A stretch of DNA of 64,000 nucleotides from an archaeon (GTDB lineage: Archaea > Thermoproteota > Nitrososphaeria > Nitrososphaerales > UBA183), in assembly GCA_021807225.1 (NCBI GenBank), contig JAKAPI010000002.1:62001-126000 (forward strand). Reading direction: 5' to 3'. Of the stretch, positions 7,979 through 16,363 are shown piece after piece. Under the pieces are notes generated by a model. That model did not search any database. It worked only from the letters and a program-made list of their open reading frames with translations, and was not told the DNA's origin. Numbering within the stretch: position 1 is the first letter of the stretch; each line of letters starts with the position of its first letter. The translations under genes were made by a program, and so were the position numbers.

Positions 7979-8899
7979 ATGTCTGCCATCGAGGTTGACG
8001 GACTCAAGAAGAGGTACGGCGACCTCCAGGCCGTCGACGGCATCTCCTTTTCGGTGAACAAAGGGGAAGTCTTCTCTCTGCTTGGCCCCAACGGGGCAGG
8101 GAAGACGACCACGATCGAGATTCTGGAAGGGCTCAGAGAGAAGGACCAAGGCGCCGCCAAGGTCCTCGGGCTGGACCCGTGGACTTCAGGCTACGAGCTG
8201 CACAAGGCGATCGGAGTCATACCACAGGGCTTCAAGTTCCTCGACTACCCGACCCCCAGGGAAGCCGTGGCGTACTACGCGACCCTCTTCGGGGCGAAGG
8301 TCGACCCTGACGAGCTGTTGAAGAGGGTGATACTCGACGAAGCCGCCAACATCTGGTTTCAGAATCTCTCCGGGGGCCAAAAGCAGAAGCTCGGGATGGC
8401 GCTCTCCCTGGTCAACGACCCCGAGGTGGTCTTCCTCGATGAGCCTACCACCGGGCTGGACCCCCAGGCCCGCAGGGCGGTCTGGGAGGTCGTCAGGAAG
8501 CTCAAGGCAGAAGGCAGGACAGTCATGCTCACCACCCACTATCTGGAAGAAGCGGAGATGCTGGCTGACAGGGTCGCCATCATGGACCACGGCCGGATCG
8601 TCGCCATGGGAACGACCGCGGACATCGAGTCCAAGTACGGGTCCGGCCAGAGGATGACCGTCAGGGCGAAGGACGACCTCCTCAGGTACCTGAAGGAGAA
8701 CACCAGGCTGGAAGTCAAGGGGGACGGGAGGGCGGTCACCGTCTTCCTCAGGGACAAGAGGGACGCCTTGGTGGCCCTGGGGGCCATAGAGGAGTCCGGC
8801 GCTGAATGGGACGACCTGACTGTGAGGAGGGACAGGCTGGAGGACGTCTTCCTGCGCCTGGTCGGGGAGTCGGGCGCCGAGGAGAAGGGGGACGAGTAG
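7979..8899 (+). CDS. ABC-2 type exporter, ATP-binding subunit (DrrA/NatA-like)
   Basis: This 306-residue ATPase has a complete nucleotide-binding domain: Walker A GPNGAGKTT (36-44), Q-loop near GVIPQGF, signature LSGGQKQK, Walker B VVFLDEP followed by TTGLDP, and the H-loop TTHYLEEAE. The C-terminal ~90 residues match the DrrA-type accessory domain that contacts the permease. A box GTAAATAT about 27 nt before the ATG supports a leaderless start. The permease begins 2 nt after the stop. The exported substrate (drug, lipid or polysaccharide) cannot be told. Confidence 0.92.
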   Translation: MSAIEVDGLKKRYGDLQAVDGISFSVNKGEVFSLLGPNGAGKTTTIEILEGLREKDQGAAKVLGLDPWTSGYELHKAIGVIPQGFKFLDYPTPREAVAYYATLFGAKVDPDELLKRVILDEAANIWFQNLSGGQKQKLGMALSLVNDPEVVFLDEPTTGLDPQARRAVWEVVRKLKAEGRTVMLTTHYLEEAEMLADRVAIMDHGRIVAMGTTADIESKYGSGQRMTVRAKDDLLRYLKENTRLEVKGDGRAVTVFLRDKRDALVALGAIEESGAEWDDLTVRRDRLEDVFLRLVGESGAEEKGDE

Positions 8900-8901
8900 C
8901 A

Positions 8902-10026
8902 GTGGCGTTCAGCGGCAGGAGGATGGTCGCGGAGCTGAAGGTCTACGCCAGAGGTAACCTCAGGAGCAGGGAGGGTTTCTTCTTCACCCTCGTCTTCCCG
9001 ATCATACTGATACTGCTCTTCGGAGCGATCTTCTCTGGCGGGGGCGCCAGTCAGGTCAGGGTGTACGCCCAGAACTTCGACACCGGCCCCTCCGGGGCGA
9101 TCTTCCTCAGCGAGTTGAACAGCACCTCGCACAACTGCAGCCAGACATACAACAACGGACTCTGCCTGATTATAATCCCGAACAACCAGAACCTCTCGCA
9201 GTACCTGTCGTCGAAGTCGTCTTCAGACGGGATCGTCGTCCCCTCCGGGTTCAGCCTGGCCTACGCCACTAAGCAGCCCATCAACGTGACCGTGTACGGC
9301 AACCCCGCATCGACCAGCAGCGCCATCGTCTCGGGCATCACCAGGGAGTTCGTCAGCTCCTTCAACTCCTACGGAGTCAACGGGACCGCGAAGGTAGGGG
9401 TGACCCCGCAGACGGCGGTTTCGTCCTCGTACAAGTACATCGACTTCCTGGTGCCCGGGCTCATCGGGTTCGCGGCGCTCACGAGCCCCATGTTCGCAAT
9501 CACGAACTTGAGCTCGACCTACAGGCGCGACAAGGTGTTCAAGCTCCTCTCGCTCACGCCCCTCACCAAGACCGAGTGGCTGCTGTCGAAGATCATCTGG
9601 TACATCGGGACCACCTGTGTCTCCTTCGTTCTCATGTCCGCCGTCGGGGAGTTCGTGTTCGGCGCCCACATCGCGCTGAACTGGGGCATAGCAGTCTTCC
9701 TGGTCCTGGGCCCGTTCTTCTTCGTCTCGCTGGGGATGCTGGTCGGGACCGTGTCCAACAGCCCGGAGTCTGCGGCGGTCGTGGGGAACCTGGTAACCTT
9801 CCCCATGATGTTCCTTTCGGGGACCTTCTTCCCCGTGCAGTCGATGCCGATGTACCTGCAGGCCGTTGCCCACGTGCTGCCGCTGTACTACCTCATCGAC
9901 GGGCTGGTCAACGTGATGATCTACGACAACTTCGCCGCCGCCTACTTCGACATGGGGCTGATGCTGGTGATTTCAGTCGTGACCTTCGCCCTGGCAGTCA
10001 GGTTCTTCCGCTGGCGCGAAGACTAG
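8902..10026 (+). CDS. ABC-2 type exporter, permease subunit
   Basis: The protein is about 374 residues: one N-terminal TM (FFFTLVFPIILILLFG), a large extracytoplasmic domain rich in Asn/Ser (about residues 45-175), then five TMs, the ABC2_membrane_3 layout. The GTG at 8902 is preferred because it follows the ATPase stop by 2 nt; upstream in-frame codons lie inside the ATPase gene. The family motif near the coupling region is visible as YRRDKVFKLLSLTPLTKTEWLLSKI. It probably forms a homodimer with two copies of the ATPase. Its 3' end overlaps the next minus-strand gene by 4 nt. Confidence 0.9.
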   Translation: MAFSGRRMVAELKVYARGNLRSREGFFFTLVFPIILILLFGAIFSGGGASQVRVYAQNFDTGPSGAIFLSELNSTSHNCSQTYNNGLCLIIIPNNQNLSQYLSSKSSSDGIVVPSGFSLAYATKQPINVTVYGNPASTSSAIVSGITREFVSSFNSYGVNGTAKVGVTPQTAVSSSYKYIDFLVPGLIGFAALTSPMFAITNLSSTYRRDKVFKLLSLTPLTKTEWLLSKIIWYIGTTCVSFVLMSAVGEFVFGAHIALNWGIAVFLVLGPFFFVSLGMLVGTVSNSPESAAVVGNLVTFPMMFLSGTFFPVQSMPMYLQAVAHVLPLYYLIDGLVNVMIYDNFAAAYFDMGLMLVISVVTFALAVRFFRWRED

Positions 10027-10412
10027 GCCTTCCCGTCTGCGCCATCGGGGCCAAGACCGTACTTCATCGCCGCCTGAGACTGCAGCCCCCTGATCTCCCT
10101 GATCTGTCTGGCCATCCTCCTCCCGAAGGCCAGGTCCCTCAGACCGGCGTAGAGCCACATGAGCGAGACCGCCAGGCTGACCGCTCCCGCTGCCACGAGG
10201 CCTGGGTCGACAAGGTTGACGGTCTGGGTCGTTATCCCGAGCCAGTAGGGGAAGACTACGAGCTGGAGGAAGTAGTTGACCGCAAAGTATGCCCCAGCTA
10301 CAGTCGCTATGGCCGCGAGCAACGTGACTTTCCTTCCGCCCTTCTCCATGTGCCGGATGAACTCCTCCTGCATCTCTATCATGGAGACATTGGGGTCCCT
10401 GTCTTCCGACAT
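10023..10412 (-). CDS. small membrane protein under the palindrome-associated promoter
   Basis: This 129-residue protein has two TM helices (about residues 30-50 and 68-90), an N-terminal amphipathic segment and a charged cytoplasmic tail (GRRMARQIREIRGLQSQAAMKYG). No family is recognised. The ATG at 10412 is chosen over a TTG at 10424 because TTATAA at 10437-10442 is about 27 nt upstream. A copy of the ACAAsTTGT operator half-sites (10451-10460) lies immediately behind that TATA box, between this gene and the wHTH gene. The wHTH protein encoded just upstream therefore probably controls it. Confidence 0.6.
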   Translation of the reverse strand: MSEDRDPNVSMIEMQEEFIRHMEKGGRKVTLLAAIATVAGAYFAVNYFLQLVVFPYWLGITTQTVNLVDPGLVAAGAVSLAVSLMWLYAGLRDLAFGRRMARQIREIRGLQSQAAMKYGLGPDGADGKA

Positions 10413-10450
10413 GCCCAAGTTCAAACCCCCCGCGGCTTATAACACATGCT

Positions 10451-10460
10451 CACAACTTGT
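10451..10460. promoter_or_regulatory. putative operator (second copy of the 10.77-kb palindrome core)
   Basis: CACAACTTGT repeats the core of the palindrome at 10755-10789. Its left half GCTCACAA also matches the extended arm; the right arm is decayed. It lies just upstream of the TATA box of the 10412 gene, where binding would affect TBP/TFB access. Confidence 0.5.
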
Positions 10461-10724
10461 CTACTCCAAGGCTGAGAAGAGCATCTTGAGGCTTTGGTCT
10501 AGGTGGCCGAGGACCTCCATCCCCCTCGGGGTGATGGCGTACCTTTCATGCCCCTCGGACTGCTCGACCTGGACAAGGCCCCGCGCAGTCAACAGCCCCA
10601 GGTACTCGGGGAGTCTGTCGTAGGGGACGTTTGCGACCCGCGCCAGTCTGGTGGGGATCCGCGGCCCCGACGCCAGGGCCCGGAGCAGTTCCCAGCAGAT
10701 GACCGTCGTGTCCCTATTTTTCAA
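10461..10724 (-). CDS. winged-helix DNA-binding protein
   Basis: This 87-residue protein is essentially one wHTH domain: ICWELLRALASGPRIPTRLARVANVPYDRLPEYLGLLTARGLVQVE, then a wing (EGHERYAITPRG) and a C-terminal helix that may dimerise. It resembles small archaeal PadR/ArsR-like or Sso7c4-type wHTH repressors. The only start before the domain is TTG at 10724, with CATATCA about 25 nt upstream. A 35-bp dyad at 10755-10789 sits directly behind this promoter and in front of the divergent 10826 gene, suggesting autoregulation and control of both neighbours. The ligand is unknown. Confidence 0.7.
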   Translation of the reverse strand: MKNRDTTVICWELLRALASGPRIPTRLARVANVPYDRLPEYLGLLTARGLVQVEQSEGHERYAITPRGMEVLGHLDQSLKMLFSALE

Positions 10725-10754
10725 CCGCCCTCAGCATGAAACGGGCTGATATGA

Positions 10755-10789
10755 ACAAGTTGAGCTCACAAGTTGTGTGCTCAACATGT
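10755..10789. promoter_or_regulatory. long palindromic operator between divergent promoters
   Basis: The dyad is centred on 10772. The arms GTTGAGC.CACAA and TTGTG.GCTCAAC (10759-10785) pair with a single mismatched pair, and weaker pairing extends to 10755/10789. It is placed between the TATA-like elements of the minus-strand wHTH gene (about 10750) and the plus-strand 10826 gene (about 10800). Its position between divergent genes argues for an operator, not a terminator. Confidence 0.65.
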
Positions 10790-10825
10790 GCGTCAGTGCC
10801 TTAAGCAAAACAACCTCGCATAGAC

Positions 10826-12058
10826 ATGATGAACGAAACGACGGGTCCGGGTTGGCTCGGCTACGCCCTCGACAGGGCGCGAGGGCGCGTGAGAGTCGGG
10901 GAGCTCGGGGACCGGGTGCTCCTACTCGGGCGGGAGTCGGGGCTCCTCTCGACGCTCTTCGCCTACGCCGGAGCGGAGGCGGGGCTGAGGTTCGCAATAC
11001 TCGACGTCGACGGCTCGATCTCTCCAGATGTCCACGGCTACTTCAGGCCCTTCGACTACCGTTCCATGCTCTACGAGGCGTTTCACCTCGAGGGGGACGA
11101 CGCCATGCACGGCCAGTTGGTCGCGTCAGCCTACGCCGCTGCCCTCGACCTCACCCCAGAGGAGGAGGCTATCCTCTCCGCTGCCCTCCAGAAGCTCTCG
11201 GAGCAGAACGACCTTGCGACCCCTTCCGCCCTCTACGACGTCGTCGGGGCCATCGAAGGGTTCAGAGGGTTCTACGTGGACAAACTGAAGGGGAGGATAG
11301 GCGCCCTGAGGCACCTCGACACGACGCGGGTCGACGGATTCGACGAGCTGATGCGCGGGGGGTGCTTGGTGAGCTTCGCGTCTGCTCCGTATCCTCTGGC
11401 ATCTGAACTCGCCGCCGGCCTCTACGTCGCGAAGGTCCTCCACCTCATCGAGTCGTCGTCCGGCCGCCCCGACACGCTCCTCATCACCGGGGCCCACCGC
11501 CTCTTCAGGAACCTCTCGCGCTTCCAGCACGCGGGGAGGCTCATGGCGCACCTGCTGGAGGCGCAGCTCCCACTCGTCCTCTCCTCGCCGGTGCCCGCCC
11601 TGCTGAACGACAGCGTAGTGGAGTCGATGCCTGTCAGGGTGTACTCCAGCGAGGCCTGGAACGCCCGTAAGACTTGGAAGCAGGCTGCCGCCCTCGCCCA
11701 CGCCTACGTCGCGTGCGACGACAGGTCCGGCAACACCACGGCGTTCGTCCCGCGCTTCATCAGGCCAATGCCGTCGTCCGGCGGGATTGCGCTTCGCCTC
11801 CCGCCTACCAGAGCCAGCCCCGAGCTCACCAGGACCATCCTCGAAGAGATATCGAGGTTCGACTCCGCGAACCGCCAATCGGTCATCTCCTACCTCTCAC
11901 CTCAGTTCCTGGCCGCTGACGTCGGTGCCGAGGTCGACAGGCTGCACTCGGAAGGGCACCTGCTCATGGAGCCCAAGCAGGACGGGAGCGGCCCGAAGGT
12001 CCTGGCTTTCACGCTTACCGAGTCCGGCAGGAGACTACTCAGGGAGCTGAGCGGGTGA
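10826..12058 (+). CDS. HerA/VirB4-like pseudo-ATPase with C-terminal wHTH (inferred)
   Basis: No family is recognised with certainty. The 410-residue protein begins with a strand-loop-helix that looks like a degraded P-loop: GRESGLLSTL (about residues 35-44) lacks the Lys of GxxGxGK[ST]. A strand ILDVDG follows, and RPDTLLITGAHRLF sits where VirB4/HerA-type ATPases have Walker B (hhhhDEAH), with the acidic pair replaced. The segment LTPEEEAILSAALQKL also recalls VirB4/HerA proteins. The last ~60 residues look like a winged helix (FLAADVGAEVDRLHSEGHL...LTESGRRLL). It opens a three-gene overlapping operon with a RadB-like ATPase and a membrane protein, transcribed away from the 35-bp operator. 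A regulatory pseudo-ATPase partner is the favoured inference. Confidence 0.5.
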   Translation: MMNETTGPGWLGYALDRARGRVRVGELGDRVLLLGRESGLLSTLFAYAGAEAGLRFAILDVDGSISPDVHGYFRPFDYRSMLYEAFHLEGDDAMHGQLVASAYAAALDLTPEEEAILSAALQKLSEQNDLATPSALYDVVGAIEGFRGFYVDKLKGRIGALRHLDTTRVDGFDELMRGGCLVSFASAPYPLASELAAGLYVAKVLHLIESSSGRPDTLLITGAHRLFRNLSRFQHAGRLMAHLLEAQLPLVLSSPVPALLNDSVVESMPVRVYSSEAWNARKTWKQAAALAHAYVACDDRSGNTTAFVPRFIRPMPSSGGIALRLPPTRASPELTRTILEEISRFDSANRQSVISYLSPQFLAADVGAEVDRLHSEGHLLMEPKQDGSGPKVLAFTLTESGRRLLRELSG

Positions 12059-13065
12059 TGGAGCACCTGAAGACCGACTGCGCGGCGGTGGACATGCTTA
12101 CCGACGGCGGCCTGGCGACCGGTACCATAACTCAGATATTCGGAGAGAAGGCTCTCGGAAAGAGCATCATCTCCTTCCAGGCCGGCTGCTCGGTTGCCGC
12201 ATCCGGCGGGAGCGCGATCATACTGGACACCGAGCAGTCCTATTCCAGCTACCTCGTCCCCTACTGGCGCGACAGGATGACGAAGCGCTTCGCCAAGGAG
12301 TTCAGCGTAGCAGAGGTGAGGCTGGCGAGGGCCCCCAAGGTCTCGGCGAAGCGCAAGCCTGTGACCAGAGGGCAGCTCATCACGGCAGTCGACGCCGCCC
12401 TGAGCCACCTCGGCGTGTCGTACACCGACGCCCACCTCAGCGCTGTAGCCGACATCTTCTCTCCCGACTTCTCCGTTGAGCTCCCGCCCCCGGGACCCTC
12501 TGTCATGATCTTCCAAACTCCGGAGGTGGTGGACCTGCTGAACCTCCACGGCATAGACGCCGCCAGGGAGGTCTCCAGCGGCGGGCGGGTGGAGCTAAAG
12601 ATGAGGCAGACCCCGACCTACCAGTCCGCCCTCCACCACATAATCCGCGAGACGGGGGCGAAGCTCCTGGTCTATGACTCCATCTCCGCCCCTTTCAAGT
12701 CCGCCTTCCCCAGCACCCAGGACCTGCCCGCCCGGAGCGCAGGCCTCGCCATGCTCCTTGCCCACGCCCAGAGGCTCTGCGTCGAGTTCGGGATCGCGGT
12801 CCTCGTCACCAGCCACGTGTCCATCGACCCCATCAACCCCTGGGACAGGATCCCCTACGGCGGGGTGATCCTGGGCCACGACGCCAAGTTCTCGCTGGAG
12901 CTCACGAAGTCAACGGCTTCGAGGAACAAGGACCGGGGCCCCGAAGCAGTCAACCCCGACGACAGGGAGGCGAGCACCAAGGCGTTCTGGGCCGCAAGGC
13001 ATCCGGCCCTGGAGGAGTACACCCGCTTTGCCTACGCCCGCCAGGATGGGGAAGGGTTCCACTGA
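12058..13065 (+). CDS. RadB/RecA-superfamily ATPase
   Basis: The 335-residue RecA-fold ATPase has Walker A GEKALGKS near residue 30, a Walker B strand AKLLVYDS, and the switch strand IAVLVTSHV typical of RadA/RadB/KaiC proteins. A ~100-residue insertion separates Walker A from Walker B. There is no N-terminal HhH domain, so it resembles RadB more than RadA, but it is longer than usual RadB. The ATG overlaps the preceding stop (TGATG), and the next gene starts the same way, implying translational coupling. A role in recombination or in a membrane-associated DNA process is inferred from the fold and operon. Confidence 0.7.
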   Translation: MEHLKTDCAAVDMLTDGGLATGTITQIFGEKALGKSIISFQAGCSVAASGGSAIILDTEQSYSSYLVPYWRDRMTKRFAKEFSVAEVRLARAPKVSAKRKPVTRGQLITAVDAALSHLGVSYTDAHLSAVADIFSPDFSVELPPPGPSVMIFQTPEVVDLLNLHGIDAAREVSSGGRVELKMRQTPTYQSALHHIIRETGAKLLVYDSISAPFKSAFPSTQDLPARSAGLAMLLAHAQRLCVEFGIAVLVTSHVSIDPINPWDRIPYGGVILGHDAKFSLELTKSTASRNKDRGPEAVNPDDREASTKAFWAARHPALEEYTRFAYARQDGEGFH

Positions 13066-14105
13066 TGGGGTGGGTCCTGAGGTCGCTCGCCGCGCTGGTG
13101 GGGGCCGCTGCGCTCGGGTTCGGCGCCTGGCCCGTCGCCCTCCTCGCCTTCGCCTGCCTCGTCCTGTCGTTCCGGAGACCTGGCGCACGACGGCCGAACA
13201 CCCACGAGCAGGGGGTGCTGCCGAGACCGGGGCGCCCCTGGGGTCGCTACGCCCTGGCAGGAGCGCTGTTCCTGCTGGCGCTGGCAGCCCTGCATGCTGG
13301 GGGAACCTTCTCGCCCATCCTCTTGTCGTCGTGCTCGCTCGCCGTGCTCCTCTGGCCGGCAGCCACGAGGAACGGCATCGCCACCGGGGTCGTACCAGAG
13401 CCGGAGTCGATCCTGCTGCGCAGCGCCCTCTTCCCCTTCCGATGGCACGCTCTCGCCGAAGTCAAGCTCGAATCGCAGGGCCAGGCGAGGGGGGTCGCCG
13501 CGCTGGACGGCATGCTCCTCGTCTTCGCGGGGAAGGCCCCTTCGGCGTTCCAGGTCGTGAGCGTCTATGCCCTCAGCCACAACGACGCCGAGGAGAAGGT
13601 GGTCAGGGCTCTGCGGAAGGAGTCCAGGCTGCTCTCACAGCGGGGCGCCCACCTGCTCCCCCTTGACAGCCTCGACGCCAGCCTGAAGCTGTCCCTCGCC
13701 CTCGACCGCCTGGACATAGGGACCGAAGACCTCAAGGCGGTCTCCGGACTCCCCTTCGACGTCTTCGCCCTCAAAGTCAAGGATGGCCTCGTCGTCGCCC
13801 ACCGGGCTTTCAGGGTCTCCGGGCCCTCGGGCCAAGCCTCTGTCCCGCCGCCGGACCTTGCAGGCTCGAGGCGGCCCCTGCTCGCCGAAGTGGTCGAGAA
13901 GGTGGGAGAGAGGCACGGCTGGCCCATGCCTGACGAATACTCCTCCTTCCTAGCTTCCATGGACGCGTCGAGGTCCGAGCCTCTGGTCGATAGGTTCCGC
14001 ACGAAGGGGGGCGACGCCAGGAAGCTCGCGGTCGAGGCACCGGGAGGGGCAGAGGTCACCCTGAGCAGGGCGCAGCTCAGGGCGGTGGCCAGGGTCTACT
14101 GCTGA
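13065..14105 (+). CDS. uncharacterised membrane protein of the RadB-like operon
   Basis: This 346-residue protein is not recognised. It has two hydrophobic segments in the first 36 residues, two more at about 64-105, and then a ~235-residue soluble domain. The soluble part alternates strands and Arg/Glu-rich helices (HNDAEEKVVRALRKESRLLS), which could be a cytoplasmic alpha/beta domain. The start codon overlaps the RadB-like stop by one base. Domain order (TM anchor plus soluble domain) with two ATPase-like partners resembles membrane-tethered DNA or secretion machines, but there is no direct homology evidence. Confidence 0.6.
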   Translation: MGWVLRSLAALVGAAALGFGAWPVALLAFACLVLSFRRPGARRPNTHEQGVLPRPGRPWGRYALAGALFLLALAALHAGGTFSPILLSSCSLAVLLWPAATRNGIATGVVPEPESILLRSALFPFRWHALAEVKLESQGQARGVAALDGMLLVFAGKAPSAFQVVSVYALSHNDAEEKVVRALRKESRLLSQRGAHLLPLDSLDASLKLSLALDRLDIGTEDLKAVSGLPFDVFALKVKDGLVVAHRAFRVSGPSGQASVPPPDLAGSRRPLLAEVVEKVGERHGWPMPDEYSSFLASMDASRSEPLVDRFRTKGGDARKLAVEAPGGAEVTLSRAQLRAVARVYC

Positions 14106-14203
14106 TCCCGGGACGGCGCCAGGCAGGAGAGCTCTCGGGCACGGCCTGGACTGGTGTGTCTATGTTCAAATCGGTGTGATATCGGCCCGTCCCTGAAGCC
14201 AAG

Positions 14204-16045
14204 TTGACCGGGGTCGGAATCGACGACTCGCTGGAGACCGTCGTACCTGAGGAGGGGGAAGAGCAGCGCCACCTTCGGAGGACTCCGCCCGCCGACCTCC
14301 CGATCTTCTCCATCCTCGACTCTATAGACTTCGACGACCACTTCGTCCTCCTGGGCGAGGTGGGGACTGGGAAGAGCACGGTGGTCCCGATACACGAGTT
14401 CGAAAAGTCTGGGAGGACCAGGAACGTCATAATCCGGGAGCCGTCGAGGGCCTCCTGCAACGCCCTCTACTACTCGCTGGAGGCCCTGCACCCCGAGGTC
14501 AAGGGGGACCTGGCCATCATAACGAAGGACACGAAGGTAAACGTCGAAGGCAAGATCAAGATCGTCACAGACGGAGTCCTGATCCGGATGCTCGCCGACC
14601 GCTCGGTCAGCGACACCTCGATCTACTTCGACGAAAGCCACCAGATGTCCTCGCAGCTGGAGCTTTGCATGTCTCTCGCGAAGAACGACGAGGCGGAGGC
14701 GAAGAACCTGTTCAGGGTGATGAGCGCCACCATCGACCCCAGGGAGTTCCTCCGCTTCATGGGGATCACCAAGCTCCACTCCGTCAGCGGCAGGAGGTTC
14801 CCGGTGAACGTCGAGGTCGAGCTTGTGCGGGACTTGGACGCCATGTTCGACACCCTGTCGAGATACCTCTACACCCAGCCCAGGGACGAATCCTGGCTCG
14901 TCTTCCTGCCGACAAGGCGCCTAGTGGAGAAGTACGCGGGGAGCTATGGCGGAGTGTACATCCACGGCGGGCTCGAAGGCACGGAAGTCAACAAGATCCA
15001 GCGGAGGGCCGAGAAGGACAGGAACCTGAAGATCTTCGCGACGAACGTCATAGCTTCGTCGGTGAACATCTACGTCGACAACGTCCTGATATTCAACGAC
15101 GTGATCAATTCGAAGGACAGGCTGGGGCAGAAGACCCTCAGGTACGGCAAGCTCGACAACAACTCTCTCCTCCAAATGATGGGGAGGGTCGGCCGCTTCA
15201 AGCCCGGGCGCGCGGTGATCCTCACCGACTCCCCGGTCCCCCGGAAGATAGACCCGACACCCGTCCGCAAGTCGCTCGAGACCGAGACCCCCTTCGACCT
15301 CGTCCTGCTGCTGTCGAAGTATGGCCTAGACCTCTCGAACCTCGAGTTCATGTCCAGGGTGAACCACAGCGAGGTGGCGTTCGCCGCGGACTGGCTCACC
15401 AGCATAGGGGCGATCGAGCACCGTCCCCGCAGGATAACGAGGAAGGGTCTCCTGATGAGCGAGATCCCTTACGAGCCTGACTTTGCCCACATGATCTCTG
15501 ACGCCCTGACCTCGGGGGACTACCCGGTGAGCGGGTTCCTGCTGGCCGCCGGCGCCTTCGGGGACTCGCTCAACCACGCATACAAGACAGACTTCGAGCC
15601 CGTCGCCCGCAACTTCCTCTACGGCCTCGACAGGTCCAACGAGCTGAACATCAAGGCGCACCTCCTGAAGAGCTATTCCGAGGACGCGTCGGGCTCGTTC
15701 AGGGCGAAGCTGGCTGCCAACGGGATCTTCCCTCGCTTCGTAGAAGAGGCCTGGAAGAACTACGAGGCCGCCGTAGATTCCCTGAACGACCTCCTCCTCG
15801 CCTCGAAGTCCCAGCCCATCGCGAAAGATGTCGTCGTCGACCCCGACATAGGCCGCCTCGAGGGGTTCCTGTCAGATTGTCTCTCCTTCGAACGGTACAA
15901 CCTGCGCGACAAGGGGAACTACGACCTGAGAAGCCTGAACATCGAGGACCGGTTCTACGCTAGGAGCGTGACTGTCAATCTGAGGAAGATACTTTTCGAC
16001 GTTGTCGCCCCGAGGCCGAGGGGGCGCGGCCGAAGGCACCGCTGA
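14204..16045 (+). CDS. DEAH/RHA-like superfamily 2 helicase
   Basis: The 613-residue protein has SF2 motifs: I (GEVGTGKST, about residue 50), Ia (REPSRAS), II as DESH instead of DEAH, III (MSATIDP), V-like (TNVIASSVNI) and VI (QMMGRVGRFKPG). A C-terminal helical extension includes an RHA-like winged helix (ADWLTSIGAIEHRPRRITRKG), and the protein ends in a basic tail (PRPRGRGRRHR) suited to nucleic acid binding. The start is TTG with GTGATATC about 27 nt upstream. RNA remodelling or RNP maturation is likely from family, but DNA translocation is not excluded. It follows the pseudo-ATPase operon by 98 nt with its own promoter. Confidence 0.8.
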   Translation: MTGVGIDDSLETVVPEEGEEQRHLRRTPPADLPIFSILDSIDFDDHFVLLGEVGTGKSTVVPIHEFEKSGRTRNVIIREPSRASCNALYYSLEALHPEVKGDLAIITKDTKVNVEGKIKIVTDGVLIRMLADRSVSDTSIYFDESHQMSSQLELCMSLAKNDEAEAKNLFRVMSATIDPREFLRFMGITKLHSVSGRRFPVNVEVELVRDLDAMFDTLSRYLYTQPRDESWLVFLPTRRLVEKYAGSYGGVYIHGGLEGTEVNKIQRRAEKDRNLKIFATNVIASSVNIYVDNVLIFNDVINSKDRLGQKTLRYGKLDNNSLLQMMGRVGRFKPGRAVILTDSPVPRKIDPTPVRKSLETETPFDLVLLLSKYGLDLSNLEFMSRVNHSEVAFAADWLTSIGAIEHRPRRITRKGLLMSEIPYEPDFAHMISDALTSGDYPVSGFLLAAGAFGDSLNHAYKTDFEPVARNFLYGLDRSNELNIKAHLLKSYSEDASGSFRAKLAANGIFPRFVEEAWKNYEAAVDSLNDLLLASKSQPIAKDVVVDPDIGRLEGFLSDCLSFERYNLRDKGNYDLRSLNIEDRFYARSVTVNLRKILFDVVAPRPRGRGRRHR

Positions 16046-16363
16046 GCGGCCCAGAGTTCCCCTGCCCCGCCCTCGACACCCATCCCGTCGCCCCAGGTAC
16101 GGGGCTCGACCTGGCCCAAGTCACATCCGCCTCCGAGGGGACGAGCCCCGCACAAGGGCCTCCATGGCGGCGTCACAGAGGCCCTGGCAGAGGGCCGGGT
16201 GAAGCAGGCGCTCGCGCAAAGGAAGCCCCGGGTCCAGAGCCGTCCTTTCCTGTCCCCCGCCCCCCGCGCCCTTCCCCCGACGACGATGGCACATGCGACC
16301 CGGGGACGACGAAAAGGTTCATAACCCGACTCCGAAGGGTCGTTTCAAAGGTCGCCAAAGGTC
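16046..16363. other. GC-rich intergenic stretch upstream of EF-2
   Basis: No convincing gene is seen: short open frames here are low-complexity Pro/Arg/Ala and lack family features. The right end holds a TATA-like TTCATAAC (about 16318-16325), which gives a short EF-2 leader. Confidence 0.5.

Noticed and set aside
16002..16202. Open frame after the helicase gene
   Set aside because: Low-complexity Arg/Pro/Gly translation in another frame, without promoter or family features; GC-rich DNA produces many such frames.
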